Shown here: one piece after another, positions 43,606 through 52,256 of the stretch
Numbering within the stretch: the stretch's first letter is position 1
Layout of the letters: each line of letters begins with the position of its first letter
Source: Citromicrobium sp. UBA3494
Lineage (GTDB): Bacteria > Pseudomonadota > Alphaproteobacteria > Sphingomonadales > Sphingomonadaceae
Length of the DNA: 64,000 nucleotides
NCBI GenBank assembly: GCA_002377695.1
Contig: DFQH01000004.1
Span: 62,001 to 126,000 of the forward strand
Direction of reading: 5' to 3'
Notes under the pieces: model-generated
Told to the model about the DNA's origin: nothing
Database searches by the model: none
What the model saw: the letters and a program-made list of their open reading frames with translations, nothing else
Program-made: the position numbers and the translations under genes

Positions 43606-44571
43606 TCAGCTGCGCTGCAAGCCTGCCTTTTCCATCCGCCGATAGAGCGTCGCGCGCCCTATTCCGAGAGCCTTTGCAGCCCGTGTGGCGTTGCCATCCG
43701 CCTGCGCCAGTGCCCTTCGCAACACGGCTCGTTCCGAGTCGTGGAAGGACGGGGCTTCCTCACGACCAAGAATGTCGGAAGCCGTCCGGCGCGCGTCCAG
43801 GCAAGCGTCGGTCAGCCCGAAGCGGTGCCTGGCGGCAAAGGTTGCGCCGATCACCAGATCGTCCCGATCCACGGCCAGCAGGGCTGTATCGCCGCCCGGC
43901 AGATTGGCATCGACGATCCGATGCTCGGCGAAGTGCTTGCGAAAGACGCCGCTTTCGATCCGGCGCGCTGCATCCTGGACAATCTTCTGAACCAGTATGC
44001 CCATCGCGGCGCTGTGATCGTCGCGGCAATTCGAAATATCGAGGGCCCCGATCAACCGTCCTGTCGCGTCGCGCACCGGCGCATCCATGCAGCTAATGCC
44101 GATATTGCGACTGGCGAAGTGTTCGTCGCGATGAATCGTGATCGGTCTGCCTTCGATCAGGCACGTCCCGATTCCGTTGGTCCCTTCGCGGCCCTCGCTC
44201 CAGACCCCGCCCGGTGTCAGCCCGACCTGGTCGAACAATTCGCGATCGCCGGACAGGCTGCGCGCCTCCAGAATCACACCTTCATTATCGGAGAGCATCA
44301 CCGCGCATCCGGTAGCGGACACGGTCTGAAACAACTGGTCGAGCAAGGGCCGGGCGACATCCAGCATCAGCTCATGGCGCTGGCGCCGCTGGGTCAGATC
44401 GCGACCCGAAACAAGCTCCGGCAAGCGATCGGCGGCGGCGTCCAGCCCGTGCTTGAGGCCCGAACGACACCAGCTGGCCGCGACCACGGAATGCGCGGCG
44501 CTCGAAGACGATTGCAGAACCTCTTCGACAACAGCTTCGTGTCGATCTGTCATGACGACGCGATACAGCAT
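43606..44571 (-). CDS. AcoR-like GAF-Fis transcription regulator lacking the AAA+ domain
   Basis: 321 residues. The N-terminal part [20 protein letters not shown] is the AcoR-type signature; residues about 60-190 form a GAF domain with [20 protein letters not shown] and [20 protein letters not shown]; residues about 275-318 form a Fis-type helix-turn-helix ([34 protein letters not shown]). The central AAA+ sigma-54-interaction domain of AcoR is missing, so it must act through the ordinary polymerase. Starts at 44571 or, more likely, ATG 44553. It probably senses an alcohol or aldehyde and controls the operon downstream. Confidence 0.85.
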   Translation of the reverse strand: MLYRVVMTDRHEAVVEEVLQSSSSAAHSVVAASWCRSGLKHGLDAAADRLPELVSGRDLTQRRQRHELMLDVARPLLDQLFQTVSATGCAVMLSDNEGVILEARSLSGDRELFDQVGLTPGGVWSEGREGTNGIGTCLIEGRPITIHRDEHFASRNIGISCMDAPVRDATGRLIGALDISNCRDDHSAAMGILVQKIVQDAARRIESGVFRKHFAEHRIVDANLPGGDTALLAVDRDDLVIGATFAARHRFGLTDACLDARRTASDILGREEAPSFHDSERAVLRRALAQADGNATRAAKALGIGRATLYRRMEKAGLQRS

Positions 44572-44592
44572 ATTTTCGAGGATGGCGAATGA

Positions 44593-45216
44593 TCAGAGCG
44601 TCTTCTTCGTCCTCCATGCGGCACCATCCGCCTTTCGAAGAAGCACTTGGGCGATTTTGTCCGGTGCATCCATCAGCAGAAAGCTGCCAGCGCCCTCGAC
44701 GGCCATGGCCTTGGGAAGCGACAGTCTTTCGGATGCAGCCGCGACGAGGCCTGGCGGCATGTTGGCGTCGCGGGTGCCGTAGATCAGCGTGAGATCGACC
44801 TTCGGATCGACCAGCAGGCTCGACCAGTCGCTGGCCCAGGTCTGCATCGTGTCGATCGCGCCGTCGATCGAGCGAGTGAGCGCATAGGTCGCGGAACGCC
44901 GGAAGACGCTCTGCAGTTCGGGGTTCCTGACGGCTGCCAGTTCGCGCTCGTGCCCGGCGTAGAAATTGTCGATGAAGCGATGGAACGATCCCTTGCCGGC
45001 GAGAGAGAGATGGCGATGATCCCGCTCAGCCATCGCCTCTCGATCGGAGCAGTCAGATCGACGCCCACCTTCGCCTGGATGTACCAGCGCGGCATGCGCG
45101 CCTCGGTGGGGCAAGCGCCGTCCTTGGCCACTTCGGTGCCGCTCGATTGGGCGTAGACGGCGGGGGCAGGTTCCGAATGCGAGCAGCGCTGCGCTGGCGA
45201 AAATGAAAATACGCAT
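44593..45216 (-). pseudogene. Broken alpha/beta-hydrolase gene
   Basis: The open frame joins a signal peptide (MRIFIFASAALLAFGT, start ATG 45216 behind ACAGGAG) to the C-terminal half of an alpha/beta hydrolase (HRFIDNFYAGHERELAAVRN, then VDLTLIYGTRDANMPPGLVA and GAGSFLLMDAP). Between them, residues 17-80 are Arg/His-rich nonsense, while the neighbouring frame reads PAVYAQSSGTEVAKDGACPT then EARMPRWYIQAKVGVDLTAP, which looks like real protein with an AxA signal-cleavage site. The nucleophile-serine half is absent. I conclude at least one frameshift and a deletion; a chimera of two gene ends is possible. Confidence 0.6.
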
Positions 45217-45295
45217 GGTTATTCTCCTGTCTTTGAGTTTGCGCGGTGGGTTGACGGAGTGGGGTACGGGCCCGCCGCGCAAGAGGTTGTCTGCT

Positions 45296-46138
45296 TCAGG
45301 GGTGGCCCACCGGGCTGCGCCGATAGGTGAACGCCACTGCGCTCTTGCCGGTCTTGTCGTTGTAGTACTGGCAATAGAAATCCGTGCCGCCCTTGTCCGT
45401 ATGCAGGTAGGGCATGTTGAACGTGATCATCTCGCGCCCGCGGGATTTGAGCCACTTGTCGTATTCGCCCGAACGCGTGGAGTTGCTGCCCGTCGCTGTC
45501 GGCTCGTAACCAAGGTTGTTGCCAGCGTGCAGCATCACGTCCTGGCCGGTGTAATTGTTGGTCGGCGGAACCCAGTCGCGTGCGAGTTGCTGGCTGCCGT
45601 CGAACGAAACGCACTGCATGTTGTATTCGTGCGTGTTGAACCCGGCGCGATCGACCTCGACGTAGATGACGTCGCCAGAGCCGACGCCCGGAAGGGTGCA
45701 ACCCGAGGGCTGCACCGGCTCGCGCTCGATAAGGCCGCGGCGCGTTTCCGTGTTGAGGCCCTCGGAAAAGGAGTATTCGCCCACCTTTGCAACGAAGGCG
45801 TTGCCAAGGTTCAGGTTGGCGCACTTCGTCATGCTGGCATATTTCGCTGGAGCAGCAGGTGCGCGGCCCTTCCAGTCGCCGTGGCTCGCGGTCTTGGGGT
45901 AGCGCGTGCGGGTGGTGGGGCCATTCGATCCGATGACCGGGCCGCCCGCGCGGCGATCGCCCGACACGACGTCGACCATATCGCCTACCGCATCGGCAGC
46001 CTCTTCCACTTCCTGGACCTCTTTCTTGACCTCCTCGACCTTGTTTTTGAGCCGCTTGAACGGATTGGCTTCCGCAGGTGCGGTGAAGGAGGTCGCCACG
46101 AGCGCGAGGCCCATGGCAGTCATGATTGAGTGCTTCAT
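45296..46138 (-). CDS. Secreted protein of unknown function with N-terminal coiled coil
   Basis: 280 residues. Signal peptide MKHSIMTAMGLALVATSFT ending APAEA-NPFK, then a charged helix KRLKNKVEEVKKEVQEVEEA likely to form a coiled coil, then a globular part of about 190 residues with several Cys, Tyr and Trp residues (MTKCANLNLGNAFVAKVGEY, GVGSGDVIYVEVDRAGFN, FYCQYYNDKTGKSAVAFTYR). I do not recognise the family. Start ATG 46138 follows AAGGGA. It is divergent from the TonB receptor gene and shares the 233-base promoter region with a perfect palindrome. Confidence 0.6.
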   Translation of the reverse strand: MKHSIMTAMGLALVATSFTAPAEANPFKRLKNKVEEVKKEVQEVEEAADAVGDMVDVVSGDRRAGGPVIGSNGPTTRTRYPKTASHGDWKGRAPAAPAKYASMTKCANLNLGNAFVAKVGEYSFSEGLNTETRRGLIEREPVQPSGCTLPGVGSGDVIYVEVDRAGFNTHEYNMQCVSFDGSQQLARDWVPPTNNYTGQDVMLHAGNNLGYEPTATGSNSTRSGEYDKWLKSRGREMITFNMPYLHTDKGGTDFYCQYYNDKTGKSAVAFTYRRSPVGHP

Positions 46139-46199
46139 TGCAGCGATCCCTTGCTGTGAATGGTCGGCAGGGAATGCTGTGCGGAGCGAGCGGGTTGAA

Positions 46200-46215
46200 T
46201 ATCCCATATGGGATA
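46200..46215. promoter_or_regulatory. Perfect 16-bp palindrome in divergent promoter region
   Basis: TATCCCATATGGGATA is fully self-complementary and lies 62 bases upstream of the secreted-protein start and 157 bases upstream of the TonB-receptor start. It has the look of an operator for a dimeric regulator; none of the regulators in the window is an obvious partner. Confidence 0.5.
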
Positions 46216-46291
46216 GTCGCGCGGGTTCCCGTGGGCCTCGCGCAGGCAGGGGAGGAAAACCGCTATCCAGTTTCCAGCGATGCCTTCTCGC

Positions 46292-46312
46292 AAATGCGAG
46301 TAAGTCGCATTT
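46292..46312. promoter_or_regulatory. Fur-box-like inverted repeat before the TonB receptor
   Basis: AAATGCGA (46292-46299) and TCGCATTT (46305-46312) form a perfect 8-bp inverted repeat around GTAAG, 60 bases upstream of the receptor start. The AATGCGA-N5-TCGCATT pattern resembles Fur-binding sites of many proteobacteria. Iron regulation of the three genes downstream is therefore likely, by inference. Confidence 0.6.
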
Positions 46313-46371
46313 ACATTTACCGGAAGTGGTCCTAGGGCGCGCGCAACGATTCGGGATGAACAGGGAAATCC

Positions 46372-48573
46372 ATGCGCCTTGCCTTGCTTCTGGGGGTATC
46401 GACCTTCGCATTTGCCACTGCGGCATCGGCTCAGACCGCGGACATCGGCGATCGGGAAATCCCCGATCCCCAGGCTTCGGACTATCAATCCGTCATTATT
46501 GTCGAAGGGCAGAAGATCGACCAGTCCCTGCAGGAGGTGACCGCAAGCGTCGATGTCACGACCGGCGAGGAAATTGAACGCGAACCGGTCAGCGATCTGT
46601 ACGACATTATTACCCGGGTCCCGAACGTGACCGCCGCCTTCGGCGAGCAGGGCTTTGCCATTCGCGGTATCGACCAGCGCGGCATTGGCGGCAATGGGGC
46701 GACGCTGACGGTCTATGTCGACGATTCTCCGCTCGGCAATTCAACCACGTTCTTCGGCCCGACCGACAGCTGGGATCTCGGCCAGGTCGAGGTATACCGT
46801 GGCCCGCAATCGACCAATTTCGGGCGCAACGCGCTGGCGGGAGCGATCTACCTGCGGACGCGCGATCCGGGCTACGAATGGAATGCACGCCTGCGTGGCG
46901 AGATCGGCGACAACGGCCAGCGCCAGATCGCGGCTGCGGCCGGTGGGCCGATCATCGACGGCGTCCTGGCCTTCCGCGCCTCTGCGAACTACCGCGAAAG
47001 CGACGGCTTCATCTACAACACCTTCCTCGATGCCGCAGCCGACAGGACCGAACTGAAAACGGGCCGATTCAAGCTGCTGATCGAACCGGCAGCCAATCTC
47101 TCGATCATCACCACCACCTCCTACACGGAGAACTTTGCCGGCGAGGACAGCCTCGATCCCACGAACGGCAATCCGGGCAACCCGCTTGCTGCCGAAGATG
47201 TGGTCCGCGAAGTCGCGTACGACACCCCGGGGCTCGAGGGCACGGATACGTTCATCCAGTCGGTGAATGCTACATGGGATGTATCGTCGGCGATCCAGTT
47301 GCAGTCGATTACGACCTATCAGAACACCGATTATGTCCGCCAGGAAGACTTCGACGTCACGCCAGCGCCCGTCGCAGCGCTGGACAGAACGGGGGACGAC
47401 GAGGCCTGGTCGCAGGAGCTGCGACTGAAGTACTTCGGCGACCGCCTGTCGGCGGTGGCCGGGTTCTACTATTTCACCAACGAGGACGGCTTTACTGACA
47501 GCTTCGTCGTGCCCGCCACCATCCTGAATCCGGCCTTGCCCGCCAGCATCCTGATTTCGCGCGTGTCGGATACGGATAACGAAACCGAGAACTTCGCCTT
47601 TTTCGCAGACGGCGAGTTTCGCCTGTCGGACCGGTTCGATCTGCTTTTCGGCCTTCGGTACGACAACGAAGAGCTGCGCAATATCGCCAGCGCAACAACC
47701 GACACCGTAGATCCTCTCCCTCCGCAGTTCGGCTATCTCGCCCCGCTGCTGGGCACCGAAACCAGCACGATCGATGCAGCCTACGATGCCTGGCTGCCGA
47801 AGGCCGGTGTGCGCTGGAATCTCGATCCGGATACCAACCTCTCCTTCGTCGTGCAGCGCGCCTACCGCGCGGGCGGCGGGGAAATCAGCGTGATCGACGG
47901 TTCGGTGAACACCTTCGATCCGGAATATCTCTGGAACTACGAACTCGCAGCGCGAACCACGATGATGGGCGGACGCCTGCGCTGGAACTCCAACCTCTTC
48001 TACTCCGACTGGACGGACCAGCAGGTAAGCGAGCCCATCCCCGGTTTCCCGACCTTCGCGCGGACGGTGAATGCGGGGAAATCGACGCTTTACGGTTTCG
48101 AGACCGATCTTTCCCTCGATGTGACCGACGCGCTCGAGATTTACGGCGGCATTGGCTATTCCTTCACCGAATTCGACGACTTTCCGAACGGCAATTTCGA
48201 TCCGGGCCTGCCGCAAAGCGAATCCAACCAGGAGAATTTCGAGGGCAATCGGTTCCCCTTCGCCCCCCGATGGTCGGGCAATCTCGGGGTCGCCTATCGA
48301 TCGGAAAGCGGATTTTTCGGAGGGGTGGATGCGAGCTACCAGTCCAGCGTCTATGCCCTGGCCGAGAATTTCGCGGTCAACCAATGCTGCGAGCGTGTGC
48401 TGGTCAATGCCCGCCTAGGCTTCGCGTGGCGGAACTTCCGGTTGAGCGCATACGTGCGCAACGCGCTCGACGCGCAATACTACTCTTTCGTCAATTTCTC
48501 GACTCCGGGTGACGAAGTGGCCCGGCTGGGCGATCCGCGCACCGTTGCAGTCCGGCTCGACGTAGACTTCTAG
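46372..48573 (+). CDS. TonB-dependent receptor, siderophore type
   Basis: 733 residues. Signal peptide MRLALLLGVSTFAFATAASA, a plug domain from about residue 45 (VTASVDVTTGEEIEREPVSD, IITRVPNVTAAFGEQGFAIR, VEVYRGPQSTNFGRNALAGA) and a 22-strand barrel ending in VAVRLDVDF with terminal Phe. The nearest known type is the fatty-acyl/catecholate siderophore receptors. The next two genes encode membrane proteins of the kind that accompany iron-siderophore uptake, and a Fur-like box lies upstream, all supporting ferric-siderophore import. Confidence 0.9.
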   Translation: MRLALLLGVSTFAFATAASAQTADIGDREIPDPQASDYQSVIIVEGQKIDQSLQEVTASVDVTTGEEIEREPVSDLYDIITRVPNVTAAFGEQGFAIRGIDQRGIGGNGATLTVYVDDSPLGNSTTFFGPTDSWDLGQVEVYRGPQSTNFGRNALAGAIYLRTRDPGYEWNARLRGEIGDNGQRQIAAAAGGPIIDGVLAFRASANYRESDGFIYNTFLDAAADRTELKTGRFKLLIEPAANLSIITTTSYTENFAGEDSLDPTNGNPGNPLAAEDVVREVAYDTPGLEGTDTFIQSVNATWDVSSAIQLQSITTYQNTDYVRQEDFDVTPAPVAALDRTGDDEAWSQELRLKYFGDRLSAVAGFYYFTNEDGFTDSFVVPATILNPALPASILISRVSDTDNETENFAFFADGEFRLSDRFDLLFGLRYDNEELRNIASATTDTVDPLPPQFGYLAPLLGTETSTIDAAYDAWLPKAGVRWNLDPDTNLSFVVQRAYRAGGGEISVIDGSVNTFDPEYLWNYELAARTTMMGGRLRWNSNLFYSDWTDQQVSEPIPGFPTFARTVNAGKSTLYGFETDLSLDVTDALEIYGGIGYSFTEFDDFPNGNFDPGLPQSESNQENFEGNRFPFAPRWSGNLGVAYRSESGFFGGVDASYQSSVYALAENFAVNQCCERVLVNARLGFAWRNFRLSAYVRNALDAQYYSFVNFSTPGDEVARLGDPRTVAVRLDVDF

Positions 48574-48590
48574 GGAGGCACGCCGCGCTC

Positions 48591-49133
48591 ATGCTTGCCC
48601 TTGCAGGAATCGGAGCCCAGTTCGCCGGCCTGTACGCCTGGTCGAGGGCGCGGGCCGGGATGGCTCCGGGTCCGCTGTTCGTCATCGGCCTGGCCTTGTT
48701 GGCCGCGTCGTTCGCGGCGTTCGTCTCCGGCTCTGGCGCGGCCCTCGGTATCAGCCGCGCCTTCTTGTCGGTCTCGCTGGTCGCCTACGTTCTCCTTGTT
48801 CCGCGTTTGCTGACTGCCAGGCAGATCGGCAATCCGATCGCGCGCTCGCGCAAGAGCGGGACCAGGGCCGCGCGCGGTGGCAAGCTGGGCCTGGCGCTGC
48901 GCCTGATTGCGGCTGGCCCGCTTTACCTCGTGGCTTCGCTTTCGGTCGGCGCGGTGCTGGCCACCAAGCTGCCGTGGGAGGAGGTCAATCGCCTGATGAT
49001 GGGGGGCTTCGTCGTTCCCGCGGTCTGGGCCCTCGGCGCACTGCACGCGACAGCCGACCTGAGGCTCCTGCGCGTGCTGGGCGCACCAATCGTCGTATTC
49101 ACCGTGTTTGCTGGGCTGTATCTGGCGCTATGA
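48591..49133 (+). CDS. Small membrane protein of an iron-uptake operon
   Basis: 180 residues with about five hydrophobic segments (LALAGIGAQFAGLYAWSRAR, PLFVIGLALLAASFAAFVSG, FLSVSLVAYVLLVP, LIAAGPLYLVASLSVGAVLA, VVFTVFAGLYLAL). No catalytic motif is visible. It lies 17 bases after the TonB receptor and overlaps the PepSY-type gene by ATGA, so it is part of the same operon. The ATG at 48591 is the only reasonable start. It resembles short DUF-type proteins seen beside PepSY-TM genes; function not known. Confidence 0.7.
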   Translation: MLALAGIGAQFAGLYAWSRARAGMAPGPLFVIGLALLAASFAAFVSGSGAALGISRAFLSVSLVAYVLLVPRLLTARQIGNPIARSRKSGTRAARGGKLGLALRLIAAGPLYLVASLSVGAVLATKLPWEEVNRLMMGGFVVPAVWALGALHATADLRLLRVLGAPIVVFTVFAGLYLAL

Positions 49134-50638
49134 CCGACCCGGAAACTGCATTGGACGCGCAAGCGAACACGCCGCGCAAGGCCGGCAACAGCCGTTTCGT
49201 CGCGCGGATGATCGAATCCCATTCGATCCTGGGCCTCGCCTTCGCCGCGCTGATCTACGTCGTGTCTCTGACCGGAGCCTTCACGGTCTTCGCCCACGAG
49301 ATCGAACTGTGGGAGAACGCGTGGGCACCGACCATCGCTTCCGTGAGCGGCGAGGTCTATCAGAACGCACTGGAAGAAGCCTATGCCGCAAGAGACCCCG
49401 ATGGGGATATGGACAGCCTCGTAGCCTATGGGCCGAGCGAGTTTTCGCCTGCCTTGCTCGTGCGGCTCAACGAAACCGACGAGCAGGGAAACTTCCGGCA
49501 GACCAACTGGGTCGCGGACCCACAGACCGGCACGCTTCTCGGAAAGGCGGAGGCTCCGCTCGCCCATTTGATCGAGGAACTGCATGTCGCCCTGCATCTG
49601 CCCGCGCCCTGGGGGCGCTATCTTGTCGGGCTGCTTGGCGTGTGCATGTTCAGCCTCGTCATCTCGGGAATCCTGGCCCATCCGACGATTTTCAAGGATG
49701 CCTTCAAGCTGCGCGTGGACCGCAACAAGCGAACCGCCTGGACCGACGTCCACAACCGCCTGTCCGTCTGGGGACTTCCGTTCCATCTCGTGCTTACCTT
49801 CACCGGCGGCTTTCTCGGTCTTGCCGGGCTGATCGTGGGGGCCGTGGCCATGATCGCGTACGAGGGCGATCAGGAGCGCGCACTGGCCAGCATCCAGGGT
49901 CCGGTGCCAGTGGAGGGACGTGCACTCGAAGAATTCCCCCCGGTCGCCTCGATGGTGGAAACCGCCCGTACAGACGGTCGCCCCGTCGAATTGCTGGTCA
50001 TGCAAAAACCGGCCAACGCGGGCGGGGTGACGACGGTCAACGTGCTGGACAAGCGTCTGCTGGACCAGACCCAGTCGCTGATCTTCCGGAACTCGGGAGC
50101 GCTCATCGAATCCTATGGCGGGGCGGGAGCGCCGGGCGGCATCAGAGCGTTGGCGATGCTCCAGCCGCTGCATTACGGCACCTTCGGCGGCTATCCGGTG
50201 AAGCTGCTCTATTTCGTAATGGCGCTGGCGCTGACCTGGGTGACCAGTTCGGGAATGAAAATCTGGTTTGCCCGGCGGCAGCAGCAGGGTCGTCCGGTCC
50301 CGCGTCTGAACGCAGCGTGGCAAGGCATGACGGCAGGGCTGACCCTCGGACTATCGGCGGCCACACTTGTTGCGGCAAGCGGGCTTGGTGAGTTGGCGCT
50401 GGCCGCTTGTCTTGGCGGATGGGCGGCAGCGTTTGCGCTGTTTCTTTCCCTGCCGGCCCGTGCGAGCGTGCTGTATCCCCGGCTTCTGCTGGGCTCGGGC
50501 GCGTGTCTGGTCGTTGCAGCTGGCCTATGGCTGGTGGAGCACGGGGCGAAAGGCATCGTGCCGACCGCAGTCGACGGTTCCGTTCTTGCGCTTGGGATCG
50601 CCCTGGCCGTGGCGGGTATTCGGGGCCGGGGCGAGTGA
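49130..50638 (+). CDS. PepSY-associated transmembrane protein (siderophore-iron reductase type)
   Basis: 502 residues of the PepSY-TM family. TM1 LAFAALIYVVSLTGAFTVFA with HEIELWE, a periplasmic PepSY-containing stretch, HVALHLPAPWGRYLVGLLGV, DVHNRLSVWGLPFHLVLTFT, and several C-terminal helices. Conserved His residues at membrane edges would bind haem as in FsrB/FhuF-linked reductases. The family is found with TonB receptors and is thought to reduce ferric-siderophore iron at the inner membrane. Start ATG 49130 overlaps the preceding stop. Confidence 0.85.
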   Translation: MTDPETALDAQANTPRKAGNSRFVARMIESHSILGLAFAALIYVVSLTGAFTVFAHEIELWENAWAPTIASVSGEVYQNALEEAYAARDPDGDMDSLVAYGPSEFSPALLVRLNETDEQGNFRQTNWVADPQTGTLLGKAEAPLAHLIEELHVALHLPAPWGRYLVGLLGVCMFSLVISGILAHPTIFKDAFKLRVDRNKRTAWTDVHNRLSVWGLPFHLVLTFTGGFLGLAGLIVGAVAMIAYEGDQERALASIQGPVPVEGRALEEFPPVASMVETARTDGRPVELLVMQKPANAGGVTTVNVLDKRLLDQTQSLIFRNSGALIESYGGAGAPGGIRALAMLQPLHYGTFGGYPVKLLYFVMALALTWVTSSGMKIWFARRQQQGRPVPRLNAAWQGMTAGLTLGLSAATLVAASGLGELALAACLGGWAAAFALFLSLPARASVLYPRLLLGSGACLVVAAGLWLVEHGAKGIVPTAVDGSVLALGIALAVAGIRGRGE

Positions 50639-50688
50639 GGCAGGCCACCCCCCGGGGTTAGCTCCGGCCTGCCTGGCGAGGCCGGAGC
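50638..50688. terminator. Overlapping hairpins between convergent genes, bidirectional terminator
   Basis: AGGCAGGCC (50638-50646) pairs perfectly with GGCCTGCCT (50666-50674), and GCTCCGGCC (50661-50669) pairs perfectly with GGCCGGAGC (50680-50688). The two stems share bases and cannot form together, so each strand's transcript may use the one it completes first. They fill the gap between the PepSY and ALDH7 genes. No T-run. Confidence 0.5.
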
Positions 50689-50696
50689 CCGGCCCG

Positions 50697-52223
50697 TCAG
50701 TCGAGGACCTCGGGCGTAAAGGAAATGCCCTGCGCGAGCGGGAGGTCTGCCGAGTAGTTCACGGTGCTCGTCTGCCGACGCATATATGCCTTCCACGCGT
50801 CGGAGCCGCTTTCACGCCCGCCGCCGGTTTCCTTCTCTCCTCCAAAAGCGCCACCGATTTCCGCGCCGGAGGGGCCGATATTGACGTTGGCAATGCCGCA
50901 ATCGGAGCCTGCTGCGGACAGGAACTGTTCCGTTTCGCGCAGGTCCGTCGACATGATCGAGGAGGACAGCCCCTGGCGAACGCCGTTCTGCAGGGCGATG
51001 GCCTCCTCGAGGTCGCGGTACTTGAGGACGTACAGAATCGGGGCGAAAGTCTCCCGCTGCACAACTGCCGTCTGCGCATCCATTTCGACGATTGCGGGCT
51101 GCACGTAGGCGCCTCCCGGATAGCGCTCCGTCAGGGCAGGCTCGCCGCCCGAGATGCGGGCGCCGTCCTGCAGTGCTTCCTCGAGCGAGGCTCCCATCCA
51201 GTTGCGCGCTTCGTGGTCCACGAGGGGGCCGAGCAGGGTGCCGTCATCAAGCGGATTTCCGATCGCGACACTTTCATAGGCCGCCTTGAGGCGGGGGAGC
51301 AGATCGTCGTAGACGTCCTCGTGCACGATCAGCCGGCGCAGACTGGTGCACCGCTGCCCGGCCGTACCGACCGCTGAGAAAACGACGGCGCGCAGGGCCA
51401 GATCGAGATCGGCCGACGGGGTCACGATCATCGCGTTGTTCCCACCCAGTTCGAGCAGCGAGCGACCGAAGCGTTCCGCGACGGTGAGGGCGACCTTGCG
51501 TCCCATGGGTGTAGAGCCGGTGGCAGAAACCATCGGAATTCTGGTGTCACGAGCCAAGGCGTCACCGGTTTGCGCTCCGCCAATGGCAACCTGGCAGAGG
51601 CCGTAGGGCGCATCCGGTCCGAACCGATCGCTCACCCGGTCGCAGATCTTCTGCACCGCCAGCGCTGTCAGCGGGGTCTTTTCGGATGGCTTCCAGATCA
51701 CGGGATTGCCGCAGACCACGGCCAGCGCAGCATTCCAGCTCCACACGGCAACGGGGAAATTGAACGCCGAGATGACAGCCACCGGGCCCAATGGCTGCCA
51801 GGTTTCGAGCATCCGGTGACCGGGCCGTTCCGAAGCGATCGTGCGCCCATAGAGCTGGCGCGATATCCCCACGGCGAAGTCGCAGATGTCGATCATCTCC
51901 TGAACTTCGCCGAGGCCTTCCTGGAAGATCTTCCCGCAATCAAGCGTCACGAGACGAGCCAGAGACTCTTTTTCCCGCCGCAACTCCTCGCCCAGCAGGC
52001 GAACCCATTCGCCGCGCCGGGGAGGCGGGATCGACCGCCAGGCCTTGAATGCGGCACACGAGGTTTCGATCATTTCGTCGAGCTTTTCGGCCGATGTTGA
52101 GGTCAGCGTCGCGATCGTTGATCCGTCGATCGGAGTGGACACCGCCAGATCGCCCCCTTCCAGATCGTTGGAAGTGAGCCCGGCGGTCGCAAGTATGGCG
52201 GCGAAGTTTGCAGTTTCGGTCAT
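50697..52223 (-). CDS. ALDH7-type aldehyde dehydrogenase (probable alpha-aminoadipic semialdehyde dehydrogenase)
   Basis: 508 residues, a full aldehyde dehydrogenase. FNFPVAVWSWNAALAVVCGN, SATGSTPMGRKVALTVAERF, the base Glu in LLELGGNNAMIV, and the catalytic Cys in AVGTAGQRCTSLRRL. The Gln-Arg-Cys-Thr and LELGGNNA patterns are those of ALDH7 / AmaB enzymes, which oxidise piperideine-6-carboxylate (alpha-aminoadipic semialdehyde) in lysine breakdown. It is 33 bases downstream of the TPR gene, in one operon behind a palindromic site at 53345. Enzyme class is secure; substrate is inference. Confidence 0.85.
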   Translation of the reverse strand: MTETANFAAILATAGLTSNDLEGGDLAVSTPIDGSTIATLTSTSAEKLDEMIETSCAAFKAWRSIPPPRRGEWVRLLGEELRREKESLARLVTLDCGKIFQEGLGEVQEMIDICDFAVGISRQLYGRTIASERPGHRMLETWQPLGPVAVISAFNFPVAVWSWNAALAVVCGNPVIWKPSEKTPLTALAVQKICDRVSDRFGPDAPYGLCQVAIGGAQTGDALARDTRIPMVSATGSTPMGRKVALTVAERFGRSLLELGGNNAMIVTPSADLDLALRAVVFSAVGTAGQRCTSLRRLIVHEDVYDDLLPRLKAAYESVAIGNPLDDGTLLGPLVDHEARNWMGASLEEALQDGARISGGEPALTERYPGGAYVQPAIVEMDAQTAVVQRETFAPILYVLKYRDLEEAIALQNGVRQGLSSSIMSTDLRETEQFLSAAGSDCGIANVNIGPSGAEIGGAFGGEKETGGGRESGSDAWKAYMRRQTSTVNYSADLPLAQGISFTPEVLD

Positions 52224-52256
52224 GGTATTGTCGATCAGTGCCTCTTGCTCTTGTTC

